Positions 44,686 to 54,892 of a stretch of 64,000 nucleotides of DNA are shown here, in pieces. Position numbers and translations under genes: made by a program. This DNA comes from JBBPZA01 sp963728925. Lineage in GTDB: Bacteria > Actinomycetota > Thermoleophilia > Solirubrobacterales > Solirubrobacteraceae. The notes below the pieces were generated by a model. It did not search any database, was not told where the DNA came from, and saw only the letters and a program-made list of their open reading frames with translations. The stretch lies in NCBI GenBank assembly GCA_963728925.1, contig CAVSMB010000035.1, positions 18,759 through 82,758 of the forward strand. Reading direction: 5' to 3'. The number at the start of each line of letters is the position of its first letter. The stretch's first letter is position 1.

Positions 44686-45423
44686 CTACTCCTTGCTCTC
44701 CGTCGAATCGTCAGAAATCTCGTCCGCCGTGGCGGCCTCGGCCGCCGGGGCCTCCTCGGCCGCCGGGGCCTCCTCGGCCGCCGGGGCCTCCTCGGCCGCC
44801 GGGGCCTCCTCGGCCACGGCCGCGGTCTGCGCCGCATCGGCCTCTCCCGCGCTCGGCGCCGGCTCGGCGGCCGCCGCGGGTGGCTCGCCCGCCGGCACCT
44901 CGCCACTCTCCTTCTTCTCCTGCACCTGGCCGAGCGCGATGGCCAGGCCCGAGACCAGCGCGCCGAGGCCGCGAACGAGGCCGGTCAGCGGCGACGCGAC
45001 CGTCCCCACGAACTGCGCCTGCAGGAGCTCGCGGGCCGGAAGGCGCGCGATGGACTGCAGCTCCTCCGAGGTCAAGGCCTGGCCGTCGAGCACGCCGCCC
45101 TTGAAGGGCAGCAGCCCGCCCGCCCGGCGCCCGAAGTCGCTGAGCGCCTTCGCCGCGACCGCAGCGTCGCCGCGCACGAAGGTGAACGCGGTCGGGCCCT
45201 CGAGCAGCTCGCGCAGCGACGCGGCGCCGGCCTGGTCGGCCGCGCGCTCGGTCAGCGAGTTCTTCACGACGCGGAACGACGCGTCGGCCTCGCGCAGCCG
45301 CGTGCGCAGCTCGGCTGCCTGGGGCACCGAGATCCCGCGGTAGTCGACCGCGAAGACCGCCTCGGCCTCCGTGATCTCGCCGGCGATCTCGTCGATCACC
45401 GCCGCCTTCTGGTCTCTGTTCAC
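44686..45423 (-). CDS. rplJ: 50S ribosomal protein L10 with acidic repeat tail
   Basis: A 245-residue L10, the base of the L7/L12 stalk. RDQKAAVIDEIAGEITEAEA, VFAVDYRGISVPQAAELRT and FRVVKNSLTERAA are diagnostic. L10 is usually 165-180 residues; this one has about 65 extra at the C-terminus, Ala/Glu-rich, including four identical AAEEAP units coded by a perfect 18-bp tandem repeat. The GTG start follows a structured 157-base leader. Confidence 0.95.
   Translation of the reverse strand: MNRDQKAAVIDEIAGEITEAEAVFAVDYRGISVPQAAELRTRLREADASFRVVKNSLTERAADQAGAASLRELLEGPTAFTFVRGDAAVAAKALSDFGRRAGGLLPFKGGVLDGQALTSEELQSIARLPARELLQAQFVGTVASPLTGLVRGLGALVSGLAIALGQVQEKKESGEVPAGEPPAAAAEPAPSAGEADAAQTAAVAEEAPAAEEAPAAEEAPAAEEAPAAEAATADEISDDSTESKE
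44741..44812 (-). repeat. 18-bp perfect tandem repeat in rplJ
   Basis: Four exact copies of an 18-base unit encode AAEEAP repeats in the L10 tail. Perfect identity at silent positions implies recent expansion. Confidence 0.9.
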
Positions 45424-45580
45424 GTCTTCGTGTCCTCTCTTTCCATGACGAAGCCCGCGCGAGGGCGGGCGTCGAGAGGTCTCACGAACGGACGTGAGGG
45501 GCTTCGATGCTCCGCCTGCCCTGGACTTCCGCGTCACGCGGCCAGGGGTCTCGGGCGAACCGTCGTGGTCGCCGGGGAGT
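45424..45580 (-). ncRNA. candidate L10 leader (autoregulatory 5' UTR of rplJL)
   Basis: The gap between rplA and rplJ on the transcribed strand contains CCCTGG / CCAGGG closing an inner CCGCGT / CGCGG stem, then CTCACG-TCCGTT-CGTGAG, then GCCCGC / GCGGGC just before rplJ. A structured leader at this site is the known binding target of L10(L12)4 in many bacteria, which represses its own translation. The fit is by position and structure only. Confidence 0.5.
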
Positions 45581-46309
45581 CTAGGCCGTAGCGGAAGCCT
45601 CAGCCGGTTCGACGATGTCGCGCGTGCGCGAGGAGTCGACCTTGACGCCCGGGCCCATGGTCGAGCTCATGACGATCGAGCGCAGGTAGCGCCCCTTCGC
45701 CGCACTCGGCTTGGCCCGTACCAGCTCCTCGATGACCGCCGCGTAGTTCTCGAGCAGCCGCTGCTCGTCGAAGCTCGACTTGCCGATCACCATGTGGACG
45801 ATCGCGTTGCGGTCGGTGCGGTACTCGACCTTGCCGGCCTTGGACTCCTGCACCGCGCGGCGCACGTCCATCGTCACCGTCCCGACCTTCGGGTTGGGCA
45901 TCTTGCCCTGGGGCCCGAGGATGCGGCCGAGGCGCCCGACCACCGGCATCATGTCCGGGGTCGCGACGGCGACGTCGAAGTCGGTGAAGCCGTCTTGGAC
46001 GCGCTGGGCAAGATCATCGGCACCCACCACATCGGCCCCGGCCTCCTCGGCTTCGCGCGCCTTGTCGCCCTTGGCGAAGACCGCGACGGTGACGTCCTTG
46101 CCCAGCCCGTGGGGGAGCGCGATCGTTCCCCGCAGCTGCTCGTCGGCGTGGCGCACGTTGAGCCCGGTGCGGATGTGGATCTCGACCGACTCGTCGAACT
46201 TCGTGTGCTTGAGGGCCTTGACGAGCTCGACGGCCTCGGCGGGCTGGTACTCGCGCTCGCGGTCGACGCGCTGGCGCGCGTCGACGTAGGCCTTGCCGTG
46301 GCCTGCCAT
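45581..46309 (-). CDS. rplA: 50S ribosomal protein L1
   Basis: A 242-residue L1 that moves E-site tRNA. KALKHTKFDESVEIHIRTGL, LGRILGPQGKMPNPKVGTVT and YRTDRNAIVHMVIGKSSF are family blocks. The gene starts two bases after the rplK stop. Confidence 0.97.
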   Translation of the reverse strand: MAGHGKAYVDARQRVDREREYQPAEAVELVKALKHTKFDESVEIHIRTGLNVRHADEQLRGTIALPHGLGKDVTVAVFAKGDKAREAEEAGADVVGADDLAQRVQDGFTDFDVAVATPDMMPVVGRLGRILGPQGKMPNPKVGTVTMDVRRAVQESKAGKVEYRTDRNAIVHMVIGKSSFDEQRLLENYAAVIEELVRAKPSAAKGRYLRSIVMSSTMGPGVKVDSSRTRDIVEPAEASATA

Positions 46310-46311
46310 CG

Positions 46312-46734
46312 CTACACCACCTCCACGCCCATCGAGCGGGCGGTCCCCTCGATGATCTTCGAGGCCTGGTCGACGTCGTGGGCGTTGAGGTCCTCGAGCT
46401 TGCGCTGGGCGATCTCGCGGACCTGGTCCCTTGTGATCTGACCCACCTTGTCGCGGTTGGGCTCGCCCGAGCCCTTCTCGATCCCGATCGCCTGCTTGAT
46501 CAGCACGGTCGCCGGCGGGGTCTTGGTGATGAAGGTGAACGACCGGTCCTCGTAGACGGTGATGACCACGGGGATGATCGTGCCCTGCTCGCTCTGCGTC
46601 TGGGCGTTGAACGCCTTGCAGAACTCCATGATGTTGATGCCGTGCTGGCCCAGGGCGGGACCGACCGGCGGCGCCGGGTTGGCCTGGCCGCCAGGAGCCT
46701 GCAGCTTGATCGTTGTGAGGACTTTCTTTGCCAT
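46312..46734 (-). CDS. rplK: 50S ribosomal protein L11
   Basis: A 140-residue L11 of the GTPase-associated centre. AKKVLTTIKLQAPGGQANPA with PPVGPALGQHGINIMEFCKA, and FTFITKTPPATVLIKQA, identify it. The thiostrepton-site prolines are present. It follows nusG. Confidence 0.97.
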   Translation of the reverse strand: MAKKVLTTIKLQAPGGQANPAPPVGPALGQHGINIMEFCKAFNAQTQSEQGTIIPVVITVYEDRSFTFITKTPPATVLIKQAIGIEKGSGEPNRDKVGQITRDQVREIAQRKLEDLNAHDVDQASKIIEGTARSMGVEVV

Positions 46735-46763
46735 GGCGCGATCGAGATCGAGACTAGCGGGCG

Positions 46764-47285
46764 CTAGATCTTCTTGACCTGGTCGAAGCCGACCTCGACC
46801 GGCGTCTCGCGGCCGAAGATGGAGACCAGGACCTTGAGGCGCGCCGCGTCCTCGTTGATCTCCGAGATCTCGCCGGAGAAGTCCGACAGCGGGCCGGAGA
46901 TGACCTTGACCGACTCGCCGATCGAGTACTGAGCGCGCGTCCGCGGGCGCTCGGCCGTCTCGCGGTGGAGCAGGCGGTCGACCTCGGGCTGGGTGAGCGG
47001 CACCGGCTCGTTGGAGGCGCCGACGAACCCGGTCACCCCCGGGGTGCCCTTCACGAGGCTCCACGAGTCCTCGTTGAGGTCCATGTTGACGAGCACGTAG
47101 CCGGGCATCGTCCGCTTCTCGACGGTGACCTTCTGGTTGTCCTTCATCTCCGAGACGGACTCGGTCGGAACGACGACCTGCCGCACGGCGCGCTGCTGGG
47201 AGAGCGAGACCACGCGGTGCTCGAGGTTCTGCTTGACCTTGTTCTCGTGGCCGGAATAGGTGTTGACGACATACCAGCGAAACAT
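46764..47285 (-). CDS. nusG: transcription termination/antitermination factor NusG
   Basis: A 173-residue NusG linking RNA polymerase to ribosomes or Rho. The NGN domain has WYVVNTYSGHENKVKQNLEH, RTMPGYVLVNMDLNEDSW and GVTGFVGASNEPVPL; the C-terminal KOW domain has GESVKVISGPLSDFSGEISE. It lies between secE and rplK as usual. Confidence 0.96.
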   Translation of the reverse strand: MFRWYVVNTYSGHENKVKQNLEHRVVSLSQQRAVRQVVVPTESVSEMKDNQKVTVEKRTMPGYVLVNMDLNEDSWSLVKGTPGVTGFVGASNEPVPLTQPEVDRLLHRETAERPRTRAQYSIGESVKVISGPLSDFSGEISEINEDAARLKVLVSIFGRETPVEVGFDQVKKI

Positions 47286-47317
47286 TTCGGTTCGGGGGAT
47301 TCCTTCGGTGAGGGGGT

Positions 47318-47959
47318 CTAGAGGTCGAGCAGCGCGCTGACGACCTTGGTCCAGATGTAGTCCATCAGGCCGAGGTAGCTGCCGGCGATGACGACGAAGG
47401 CCAGGACGACCGCCGTCGCCTGGGTGACCGCGCGGCGGTCGGGCCACTGTACGCGCTGGAGCTCTGCCCAGCAGGCGCGCAGGAAGGCGAGGACGCGATT
47501 CTCGCGGCGCGCGGACGGCTCACGGCGGGGACGCTCGGCGACGGCGTCGCCGCGGTCCCGGCCGCGACGGTGCGGTGGGCCGCCGCCCGCCTCGGCGGCC
47601 TGGCGCTCGACCTCGGGGTCGGCGTCCTCGTCGATGCCGAGGTCCTCGTCACGGTCGACGAGCTCGGCCAGCACGCCGCCGCCGCCTTCGCTGTCGTCGA
47701 GCTCGTCGGGATAGACCCCGGCCTTGGCGTCGGGGTCGTCGACGGGGTGGTCGACCTCGTCGGTCGGCAGCCCCTCGAGGGCCTCCTTGGCCAGCTCGGC
47801 GTCGCCCGAGATCTCCTCGGTCGGCTCGGGCGGGATCTCGGTCGAGCGCCGCTCGGGCTCGAGCGAGGCACGCTGACGTGACGCGGCGGCAGGTTGCCGC
47901 GCGCCCTGGCGCTCCTGCTTGGCGCGGCGCTGCTTGGCTCGCTTGCGGTCACGGGCCAT
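47318..47959 (-). CDS. secE: preprotein translocase subunit SecE with long charged N-terminus
   Basis: The last ~65 residues are SecE: NRVLAFLRACWAELQRVQWP, DRRAVTQATAVVLAFVVIAG and a single membrane span. Before it come about 145 extra residues, first basic (RDRKRAKQRRAKQERQGARQ), then acidic (DEVDHPVDDPDAKAGVYPDE, VDRDEDLGIDEDADPEVE). Bacterial single-span SecE is usually 60-130 residues, so this is long. The ATG follows rpmG by ten bases. Confidence 0.9.
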   Translation of the reverse strand: MARDRKRAKQRRAKQERQGARQPAAASRQRASLEPERRSTEIPPEPTEEISGDAELAKEALEGLPTDEVDHPVDDPDAKAGVYPDELDDSEGGGGVLAELVDRDEDLGIDEDADPEVERQAAEAGGGPPHRRGRDRGDAVAERPRREPSARRENRVLAFLRACWAELQRVQWPDRRAVTQATAVVLAFVVIAGSYLGLMDYIWTKVVSALLDL

Positions 47960-47969
47960 CGCGGCTCCC

Positions 47970-48134
47970 TCAGCGCGTCTCCCGGTGGGGAGTGTGACGC
48001 CGGCACCACCGGCAGTACTTGCGCAGGGTGATGCGATCGGGATTGTTGCGCTTGCTCTTGTTGGTCTGGTAGTTGCGCCGCTTGCACTCCTCGCAGGCGA
48101 GGGTGACGGCGATACGAACGTCTCCGCGGGCCAT
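47970..48134 (-). CDS. rpmG: 50S ribosomal protein L33
   Basis: A 54-residue L33, ARGDVRIAVTLACEECKRRN and then LRKYCRWCRRHTPHRETR, with two CxxC pairs, the zinc-binding (C+) form. First gene of the rpmG-secE-nusG-rplKA unit. Confidence 0.95.
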   Translation of the reverse strand: MARGDVRIAVTLACEECKRRNYQTNKSKRNNPDRITLRKYCRWCRRHTPHRETR

Positions 48135-48176
48135 CGCGCTTCCCCGGGAAGTAGTGGGCGAATCGGGCGCGGGCGG

Positions 48177-48198
48177 AAAAAAAGCGCCGCCCGGCGCT
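48177..48198 (-). terminator. intrinsic terminator 43 bases upstream of rpmG
   Basis: On the minus strand AGCGCC-GGGC-GGCGCT is followed by TTTTTTT. A TAAACT -10-like box (48209-48214) lies just upstream of it on the same strand. As at fusA, a U-run terminator stands directly in front of a major translation operon. Confidence 0.7.
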
Positions 48199-48269
48199 CG
48201 GACAGGAGAGTTTAGTACAGACCCGCGCGAGATCGGGGACGCGGGCATCCCGCGCAACATCCGGCGGTC

Positions 48270-48275
48270 TACCCT
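48270..48275 (+). promoter_or_regulatory. -10 box TACCCT for the MFS gene
   Basis: TACCCT ends seven bases before the ATG at 48283, leaderless spacing with no Shine-Dalgarno sequence. Confidence 0.4.
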
Positions 48276-48282
48276 CGGACGG

Positions 48283-49485
48283 ATGGACGGCGCGGCCACC
48301 ACGACGAGCCCGTCCGCCCCCTCGACGCCCGGGTCATCGCCGAGGCTCGCCTTCGCCGGCGTCTTCGTCGCCTGCGTGCTCGGCTTCCTCGCCGTCGGGT
48401 CGGTGCTGCCGGTCCTGCCCCGGTACGTGCGCGGGCCGCTGGACTCCAGCGACGTCGCGGTGGGAGTGGTCATCGGGGCCTTCGCCCTCGCGGCGATCGT
48501 CACCCGTCCGCTCGCCGGTCGCGTCGCCGACGCGCGCGGACGGCGGACGGTGGTGCTGGCCGGCACGCTCGCGCTCGGCGCTGCCGGCGCGCTGTACTTC
48601 CTCCCCCTCGGGGTGGTCGGCCTGCTCTTCGCGCGCCTCGTGCTCGGCGTGGGCGAAGGACTGGTGTTCACGGCGGGCACGGCGTGGGTCGTCGACCTCG
48701 CGCCGGCCGATCGTCAGGGGCAGATCATCGGGCTCTTCGGGCTGTCGATCTGGATCGGCCTGTCGCTCGGCCCCGCGATCGGGGAGGGGGTGCTCTCGCT
48801 CGGCGGCTACGACGCCGTGTGGGCCTTTGCCGCGCTCGCCCCGCTGGCCGGCGCCCTCGTCGCGATGCGCATCCCCGAGGTGCGCAGCTTCCGCACGGCG
48901 CCCGAGCGGCGCTCGCTGCTGCCGGTGGCCGCCCTGCGACCAGGCTTCGCGCTCGCGATGGCGGCCGTGGGCAACGCTGCCATCTCGGCGTTCATCGTCC
49001 TGCACCTCGCCTCGCGCGGCGGGCACGGGACGCTGGTGTTCGTCCTCTTCGCCGCGGCCGTGGTTGGGTCGCGACTGCTCGGCAGCCGTGTGCCCGACCG
49101 GCTGGGCGGCCGCCGCAGCGCGGCGATGGCGGCGGGCACCGAGGCGGCCGGCCTCGCGATCATCGCGCTCGCGGGGCACTGGACGCTCGCGGCGGCCGGC
49201 GCCATGCTCGTCGGGGCCGGCTGGTCGATGCTCTTCCCCTCGCTCGCCCTCGTGGTCGTCACCGGCGCCGGGGAGCAGCGGCGCGCCGAGGCGCTCGGCA
49301 CCTACACCGCCTTCTTCGACCTCGGCTTCGGCCTCGGCGCGCCGCTCATCGGCGCCGTCGCGGCGCTGGCCGGCTACCCGGCCGCCTTCTGGGTCGCCGC
49401 CGCCTTCGCGCTGGGCGGCGGCATCGTCACGGGCACGGCTTCCCCGCGGGTGCGCGCGACGCTCGCCCGGGAGCGGATCGCGTGA
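48283..49485 (+). CDS. MFS transporter
   Basis: A 400-residue major facilitator with twelve predicted spans. After a Ser/Thr/Pro-rich lead, the first span LAFAGVFVACVLGFLAVGSV is followed by the loop 2-3 signature RPLAGRVADARGRRTVVLAG; a matching loop, GSRVPDRLGGRRSAAMA, is in the second half. RLVLGVGEGLVFTAGTAWVV is the span-4/5 motif of drug/sugar-efflux-type carriers. The substrate is unknown. Its stop overlaps the GTG of the HNH relic. Confidence 0.88.
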   Translation: MDGAATTTSPSAPSTPGSSPRLAFAGVFVACVLGFLAVGSVLPVLPRYVRGPLDSSDVAVGVVIGAFALAAIVTRPLAGRVADARGRRTVVLAGTLALGAAGALYFLPLGVVGLLFARLVLGVGEGLVFTAGTAWVVDLAPADRQGQIIGLFGLSIWIGLSLGPAIGEGVLSLGGYDAVWAFAALAPLAGALVAMRIPEVRSFRTAPERRSLLPVAALRPGFALAMAAVGNAAISAFIVLHLASRGGHGTLVFVLFAAAVVGSRLLGSRVPDRLGGRRSAAMAAGTEAAGLAIIALAGHWTLAAAGAMLVGAGWSMLFPSLALVVVTGAGEQRRAEALGTYTAFFDLGFGLGAPLIGAVAALAGYPAAFWVAAAFALGGGIVTGTASPRVRATLARERIA

Positions 49486-49586
49486 CCGCTTTCGGGCGAA
49501 TCGCCGAGCGCGACGGCCCGCGCTGCGTGTGGTGCGGCCGCGAGCCCTGGCCCCGCGACCGCACCCTCGATCAGGTGCTCCCGGCG

Positions 49587-49601
<15 letters not shown>
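49482..49601 (+). pseudogene. 5' fragment of an HNH endonuclease gene
   Basis: The GTG at 49482 (overlapping the MFS stop) reads VTAFGRIAERDGPRCVWCGR followed by EPWPRDRTLDQVLPASRGG. CVWC is the first zinc pair of an HNH/5-methylcytosine-restriction-like nuclease and the LDQVLPASRGG segment corresponds to the D-H-V-xP-xSxGG core, with Gln in place of the catalytic His. After SRGGT the second zinc pair and helix are missing and the sequence becomes PIN-like in another frame. This is the front end of a gene joined by deletion to the rear end of a toxin gene. Confidence 0.6.
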
Positions 49602-52207
<2,606 letters not shown>

Positions 52208-52212
52208 GGGGA

Positions 52213-52218
52213 TAATGT
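52213..52218 (+). promoter_or_regulatory. -10 box TAATGT in a 25-base divergent gap
   Basis: TAATGT lies 14 bases before the phosphotransferase ATG. Only 25 bases separate this start from the GTG of the divergent dehydrogenase, so the two promoters must overlap. Confidence 0.35.
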
Positions 52219-52232
52219 TGCCGGGCTGCGCG

Positions 52233-53150
52233 ATGAGCCCGGTGACGCCCCTCGAGGAGATCCTGGACATGGTGCCCGCCCTGCGCGGGCGGGAGCGGAC
52301 GGTTGGCGAGCTGCCGGGCGGCCTGACCAACGCGAACCACAAGGTCGTCACCGAGCGTGGGGCCTTCGTCGTGCGGCGCTGGAGCGAGGACACGGGACTG
52401 CTCGCCATCGACCGCGACAACGAGTACGAGAACTCGGTCCGCGCGGCCGAGGCCGGAGTCGGCGCGCCGGTCGTCGGCTACCTCCCCGAGCACAACACGA
52501 TGGTCTTCGCGTTCGTTGAGGGCCGCACCATGAGCGCCGAGGACCTGCGCAACGGCGGGCGCGTCGGCGAGGTCGCGCAGGCGTGCCGCCGGCTGCACTC
52601 CGCGCGGCGCTTCCGCGACGACTTCGACATGTTCGACATCCAGCCGCGCTACCTGGGCATCGTCCGCGAGCGGGGCTTCCGCCTCCCCGAGCGCTACCTC
52701 GAGTTCGAGCCCCAGGCGGCCGCGATCCGCGAGGCGCTCGCGGTCCGCGACGAGGGCACCGTGCCGTGCAACAACGACCTGCTGGCCGAGAACTTCCTCC
52801 TCAAGCGGGACGGCTCCTTCTGGCTCATCGACTACGAGTACTCGGGCAACAACGACGCGTGCTTCGAGCTCGGCAACGTGTGGAGCGAGTCCAACCTCGC
52901 GCCCGAGCAGCTCGGCGAGCTCGTCGGCTCCTACTACGGACGGCCGCTGCGCCACAAAGTCGCGCGCGCCCGGCTGTGGGGCGTGATGTCGAAGTACGGC
53001 TGGACCCTGTGGGCCTCGATCCAGGACGGCGTGTCGGGCATCGACTTCGACTTCTGGGGCTGGGGGATGGAGAAGTACGAGCGCGCGGTCGCCGAGTTCG
53101 ACGACCCGGAGTTCGAGCGGCTGCTCGACGAGGCGACGCGCCCGGACTGA
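52233..53150 (+). CDS. choline-kinase-like phosphotransferase (APH fold)
   Basis: A 305-residue small-molecule kinase. GELPGGLTNANHKVVTERGA is the nucleotide loop, FVVRRWSEDT holds the ATP-binding Lys position (Arg here), CNNDLLAENFLLKRDGSFWL is the catalytic loop (NND in place of HGD/HND) and IDYEYSGNNDACFELGN carries the metal-binding Asp. This matches choline/ethanolamine-kinase-like proteins. The divergent neighbour is a betaine-pathway-type enzyme, so a role in choline or ethanolamine metabolism is an inference. An ATG at 52270 is a possible later start that would leave more promoter room. Confidence 0.82.
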   Translation: MSPVTPLEEILDMVPALRGRERTVGELPGGLTNANHKVVTERGAFVVRRWSEDTGLLAIDRDNEYENSVRAAEAGVGAPVVGYLPEHNTMVFAFVEGRTMSAEDLRNGGRVGEVAQACRRLHSARRFRDDFDMFDIQPRYLGIVRERGFRLPERYLEFEPQAAAIREALAVRDEGTVPCNNDLLAENFLLKRDGSFWLIDYEYSGNNDACFELGNVWSESNLAPEQLGELVGSYYGRPLRHKVARARLWGVMSKYGWTLWASIQDGVSGIDFDFWGWGMEKYERAVAEFDDPEFERLLDEATRPD

Positions 53151-53152
53151 AC

Positions 53153-53563
53153 GTGCTCGTCCGCCATCCCGAGTCGGTGGCGATCGTGGCGGCGGAGCGC
53201 GAGACGGTCGTCGTCGTCGTGCAGCCGCGCGCGGGCGCGCCGGCCCCGACCGTCGAGCTGCCGGCCGGCAAGCTCGAGCCGGGTGAGGAGCCCGGCGCCG
53301 CTGCGGTCCGCGAGCTGCGCGAGGAGTGCTCGCTGGCCGCCTCGTCGTGGCGCGAGCTCGGGTCGTTCTGGGCCGTCCCCGCCTACTCGACCGAGCGGGT
53401 GCACGCGTTCGCAGCGACCGGGCTGACGCCGGCCGCCGGCCTGCCCGACCCCGACGAGAAGATCATCGTGCAGCGCCGCGCGTTCGGCGAGCTGCCCGGC
53501 GCGCTGTCGGACGCGATCTCGATCGCCGCCTTCGCGTTGTGGCAGCGCGCCGGCGGGCACTGA
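53153..53563 (+). CDS. Nudix hydrolase (ADP-ribose-pyrophosphatase-like)
   Basis: A 136-residue protein with the Nudix box GKLEPGEEPGAAAVRELREE followed by CSL, giving the full GX5EX7REUXEEXGU pattern except for Cys at the final Gly. The upstream ELPAG and the later SFWAVPAYSTERVHAFAATG fit ADP-ribose/nucleoside-diphosphate-sugar pyrophosphatases. A GTG two bases after the kinase stop starts it, so the two genes form an operon. Confidence 0.85.
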   Translation: MLVRHPESVAIVAAERETVVVVVQPRAGAPAPTVELPAGKLEPGEEPGAAAVRELREECSLAASSWRELGSFWAVPAYSTERVHAFAATGLTPAAGLPDPDEKIIVQRRAFGELPGALSDAISIAAFALWQRAGGH

Positions 53564-53588
53564 GCGCGCCGCAAACCAGGCTGGCCCA

Positions 53589-53636
53589 ATGGACCTCGAG
53601 GGCGCCATCGCGGTCGTGACCGGCGGCAGCGCCTCG
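53589..53636 (+). pseudogene. N-terminal stub of a short-chain dehydrogenase gene
   Basis: MDLEGAIAVVTGGSA is the first strand and the TGxxx(x)G cofactor loop of an SDR. After about 15 codons the similarity stops abruptly; no further SDR sequence (NNAG, YxxxK) follows. The rest was apparently removed when the toxin-antitoxin region at 53.7-55.4 kb came in or rearranged. Confidence 0.55.
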
Positions 53637-53703
53637 AGGCACGCTTCGATCGCTTTCGCCGCGCCGTCGCAAGGCAAAGGCCCACAGCGCTCGGGCGGCC
53701 GCG

Positions 53704-54108
53704 TCAGCCGCCGATGACCCGAAAGGCAACGCCGAGGCGGCGGTACGCGTCCTGCGCACGACGATCAAGGGTCCGCAACTCGCATCCGTGCGCCGCGGCC
53801 TCCAGGCCGACGAGCCCGTCGTAGCTCGCGCCGCCGACTACACCGGCTCGGGACAGGGTCGCCAGAAGACCGCGGTGCTGGGCCTTCGGAAGACGCAACG
53901 GGTCTTGGTCGAAGCGACGGCCGAGCACGTGCGCAGCAGTCGCCGCCGGGACCGCCAGGCCGCCGGGGAGCCTCGTCAAGACCGAATACGCCTCGAGCAC
54001 GGCGTGGGCTGGAAGCGCGTGGACGGATTCCAGCGCCTCGGCCGCTGTGTCGTGATGTTCATGCCAACCAGACAATGCGGCGACGACCGCACTGGTGTCC
54101 GCGGTCAG
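53704..54108 (-). CDS. VapC-like PIN-domain ribonuclease toxin
   Basis: A PIN toxin of about 134 residues. The conserved first strand TADTSAVVAALSG with the metal-binding Asp lies in front of the first ATG, GTG or TTG in frame, so the start must be the CTG at 54108, which overlaps the antitoxin stop as CTGA. Other ligands are the Glu of AVLEAYSVLTRLPG, Asp of GGASYDGLVGLEAAA and Asp of LRTLDRRAQDAYRRLG. PIN toxins cleave tRNA or rRNA. Starting at the first TTG would delete the catalytic Asp. Confidence 0.82.
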   Translation of the reverse strand: MTADTSAVVAALSGWHEHHDTAAEALESVHALPAHAVLEAYSVLTRLPGGLAVPAATAAHVLGRRFDQDPLRLPKAQHRGLLATLSRAGVVGGASYDGLVGLEAAAHGCELRTLDRRAQDAYRRLGVAFRVIGG

Positions 54109-54344
54109 CGCCGACCCCTCTCGATCAGCTCACGGACGCGCTCAGTGCTCAGCGGATCGGCATCCTCAGCCGCGAAGCGCACCCCATGGGGACCGTCTTC
54201 GACGCGGACGCGCGACGGTGCGGTCACTTCGAGGCGCCCGTCGACCGCATCCAGCTCGAGCTCCATGCCGGGTGAGAACCCGAGTTCATCGCGCAGCGCC
54301 TTGGGGATGACGAGGCGTCCGGCAGAGTCTATGGTCGTGGGCAT
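54105..54344 (-). CDS. AbrB/SpoVT-type antitoxin
   Basis: A 79-residue protein, MPTTIDSAGRLVIPKALRDE, with the swapped-hairpin AbrB DNA-binding fold, and a C-terminal segment (DADPLSTERVRELIERGRR) that would bind the toxin. It should repress its own promoter, since the palindrome ATGGTA-N6-TACCAT lies over its start. The stop overlaps the toxin start by four bases. Confidence 0.88.
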   Translation of the reverse strand: MPTTIDSAGRLVIPKALRDELGFSPGMELELDAVDGRLEVTAPSRVRVEDGPHGVRFAAEDADPLSTERVRELIERGRR

Positions 54345-54360
54345 GGTAGGACATTACCAT
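54343..54360 (-). promoter_or_regulatory. operator/promoter of the AbrB-VapC pair
   Basis: A perfect inverted repeat ATGGTA-N6-TACCAT covers the antitoxin start codon. On the minus strand it contains TAATGT six bases before the ATG, so the -10 box, transcription start and start codon all lie within the operator: a leaderless, autorepressed promoter. Confidence 0.6.
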
Positions 54361-54539
54361 CGCGATGGCACCGCTTTGGTCGCGCCATCACCCGACGGCG
54401 AGGAGCTCGCTGCCGGGCGGGTGAAGAGCTCCTGCAGGTCGACTAGCGACGAGGCACAGGTGGCATGTCCGAGCGAGATCGAACGTCGCCCGCTGGATCG
54501 CTTGCTCGAGATCGGCTTGCGGGGCGGCGTGTGTTTGCC

Positions 54540-54559
54540 TATATCTGACTGGATATACT
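54540..54559 (+). promoter_or_regulatory. operator/promoter of the XRE-nucleotidyltransferase pair
   Basis: TATATC-N6-GATATA is a perfect inverted repeat overlapping TATACT, a consensus -10 box six bases before the XRE ATG. This is the arrangement of an autorepressed leaderless promoter. The ~180 bases between here and the AbrB operator show no clear gene. Confidence 0.6.
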
Positions 54560-54565
54560 GATCCC

Positions 54566-54892
54566 ATGGATTCCGCGACCGTGCTACGGGCGGCACGCGA
54601 GCGCGCCGGCGTCACGCAGGCCGAGCTCGCACGCCGCGCCCGGACCTCCCAGGCGACGGTCTCCGCCTACGAGGCGGGTCGCAAGCAGCCATCGGTCCAG
54701 ACGCTGGACCGGCTGCTCGCGGCGATGGGGGCGCGCTTGGCGGTGCAGCGCGCGCCGGCGCTCGTCGCCCCGTCGGCAGCCCAGCACGCCCGGGTCGCCC
54801 GCGGCCTGGACGACGTCCTGGCGCTCGCCGAGGCGCTTCCCACCAGGCATCGGGCCACGCTCGCGTTCCCGCCCCTGCGCCGCGCCGCGTGA
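54566..54892 (+). CDS. XRE-family helix-turn-helix protein (probable antitoxin/repressor)
   Basis: A 108-residue protein. RAARERAGVTQAELARRART and SQATVSAYEAGRKQPSVQTL form a standard XRE helix-turn-helix (residues ~8-60); the C-terminal half (AQHARVARGLDDVLALAEAL) would be a partner-binding helix region. It overlaps the downstream nucleotidyltransferase gene by four bases (GTGA), as expected for a toxin-antitoxin or paired regulator. Confidence 0.82.
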   Translation: MDSATVLRAARERAGVTQAELARRARTSQATVSAYEAGRKQPSVQTLDRLLAAMGARLAVQRAPALVAPSAAQHARVARGLDDVLALAEALPTRHRATLAFPPLRRAA

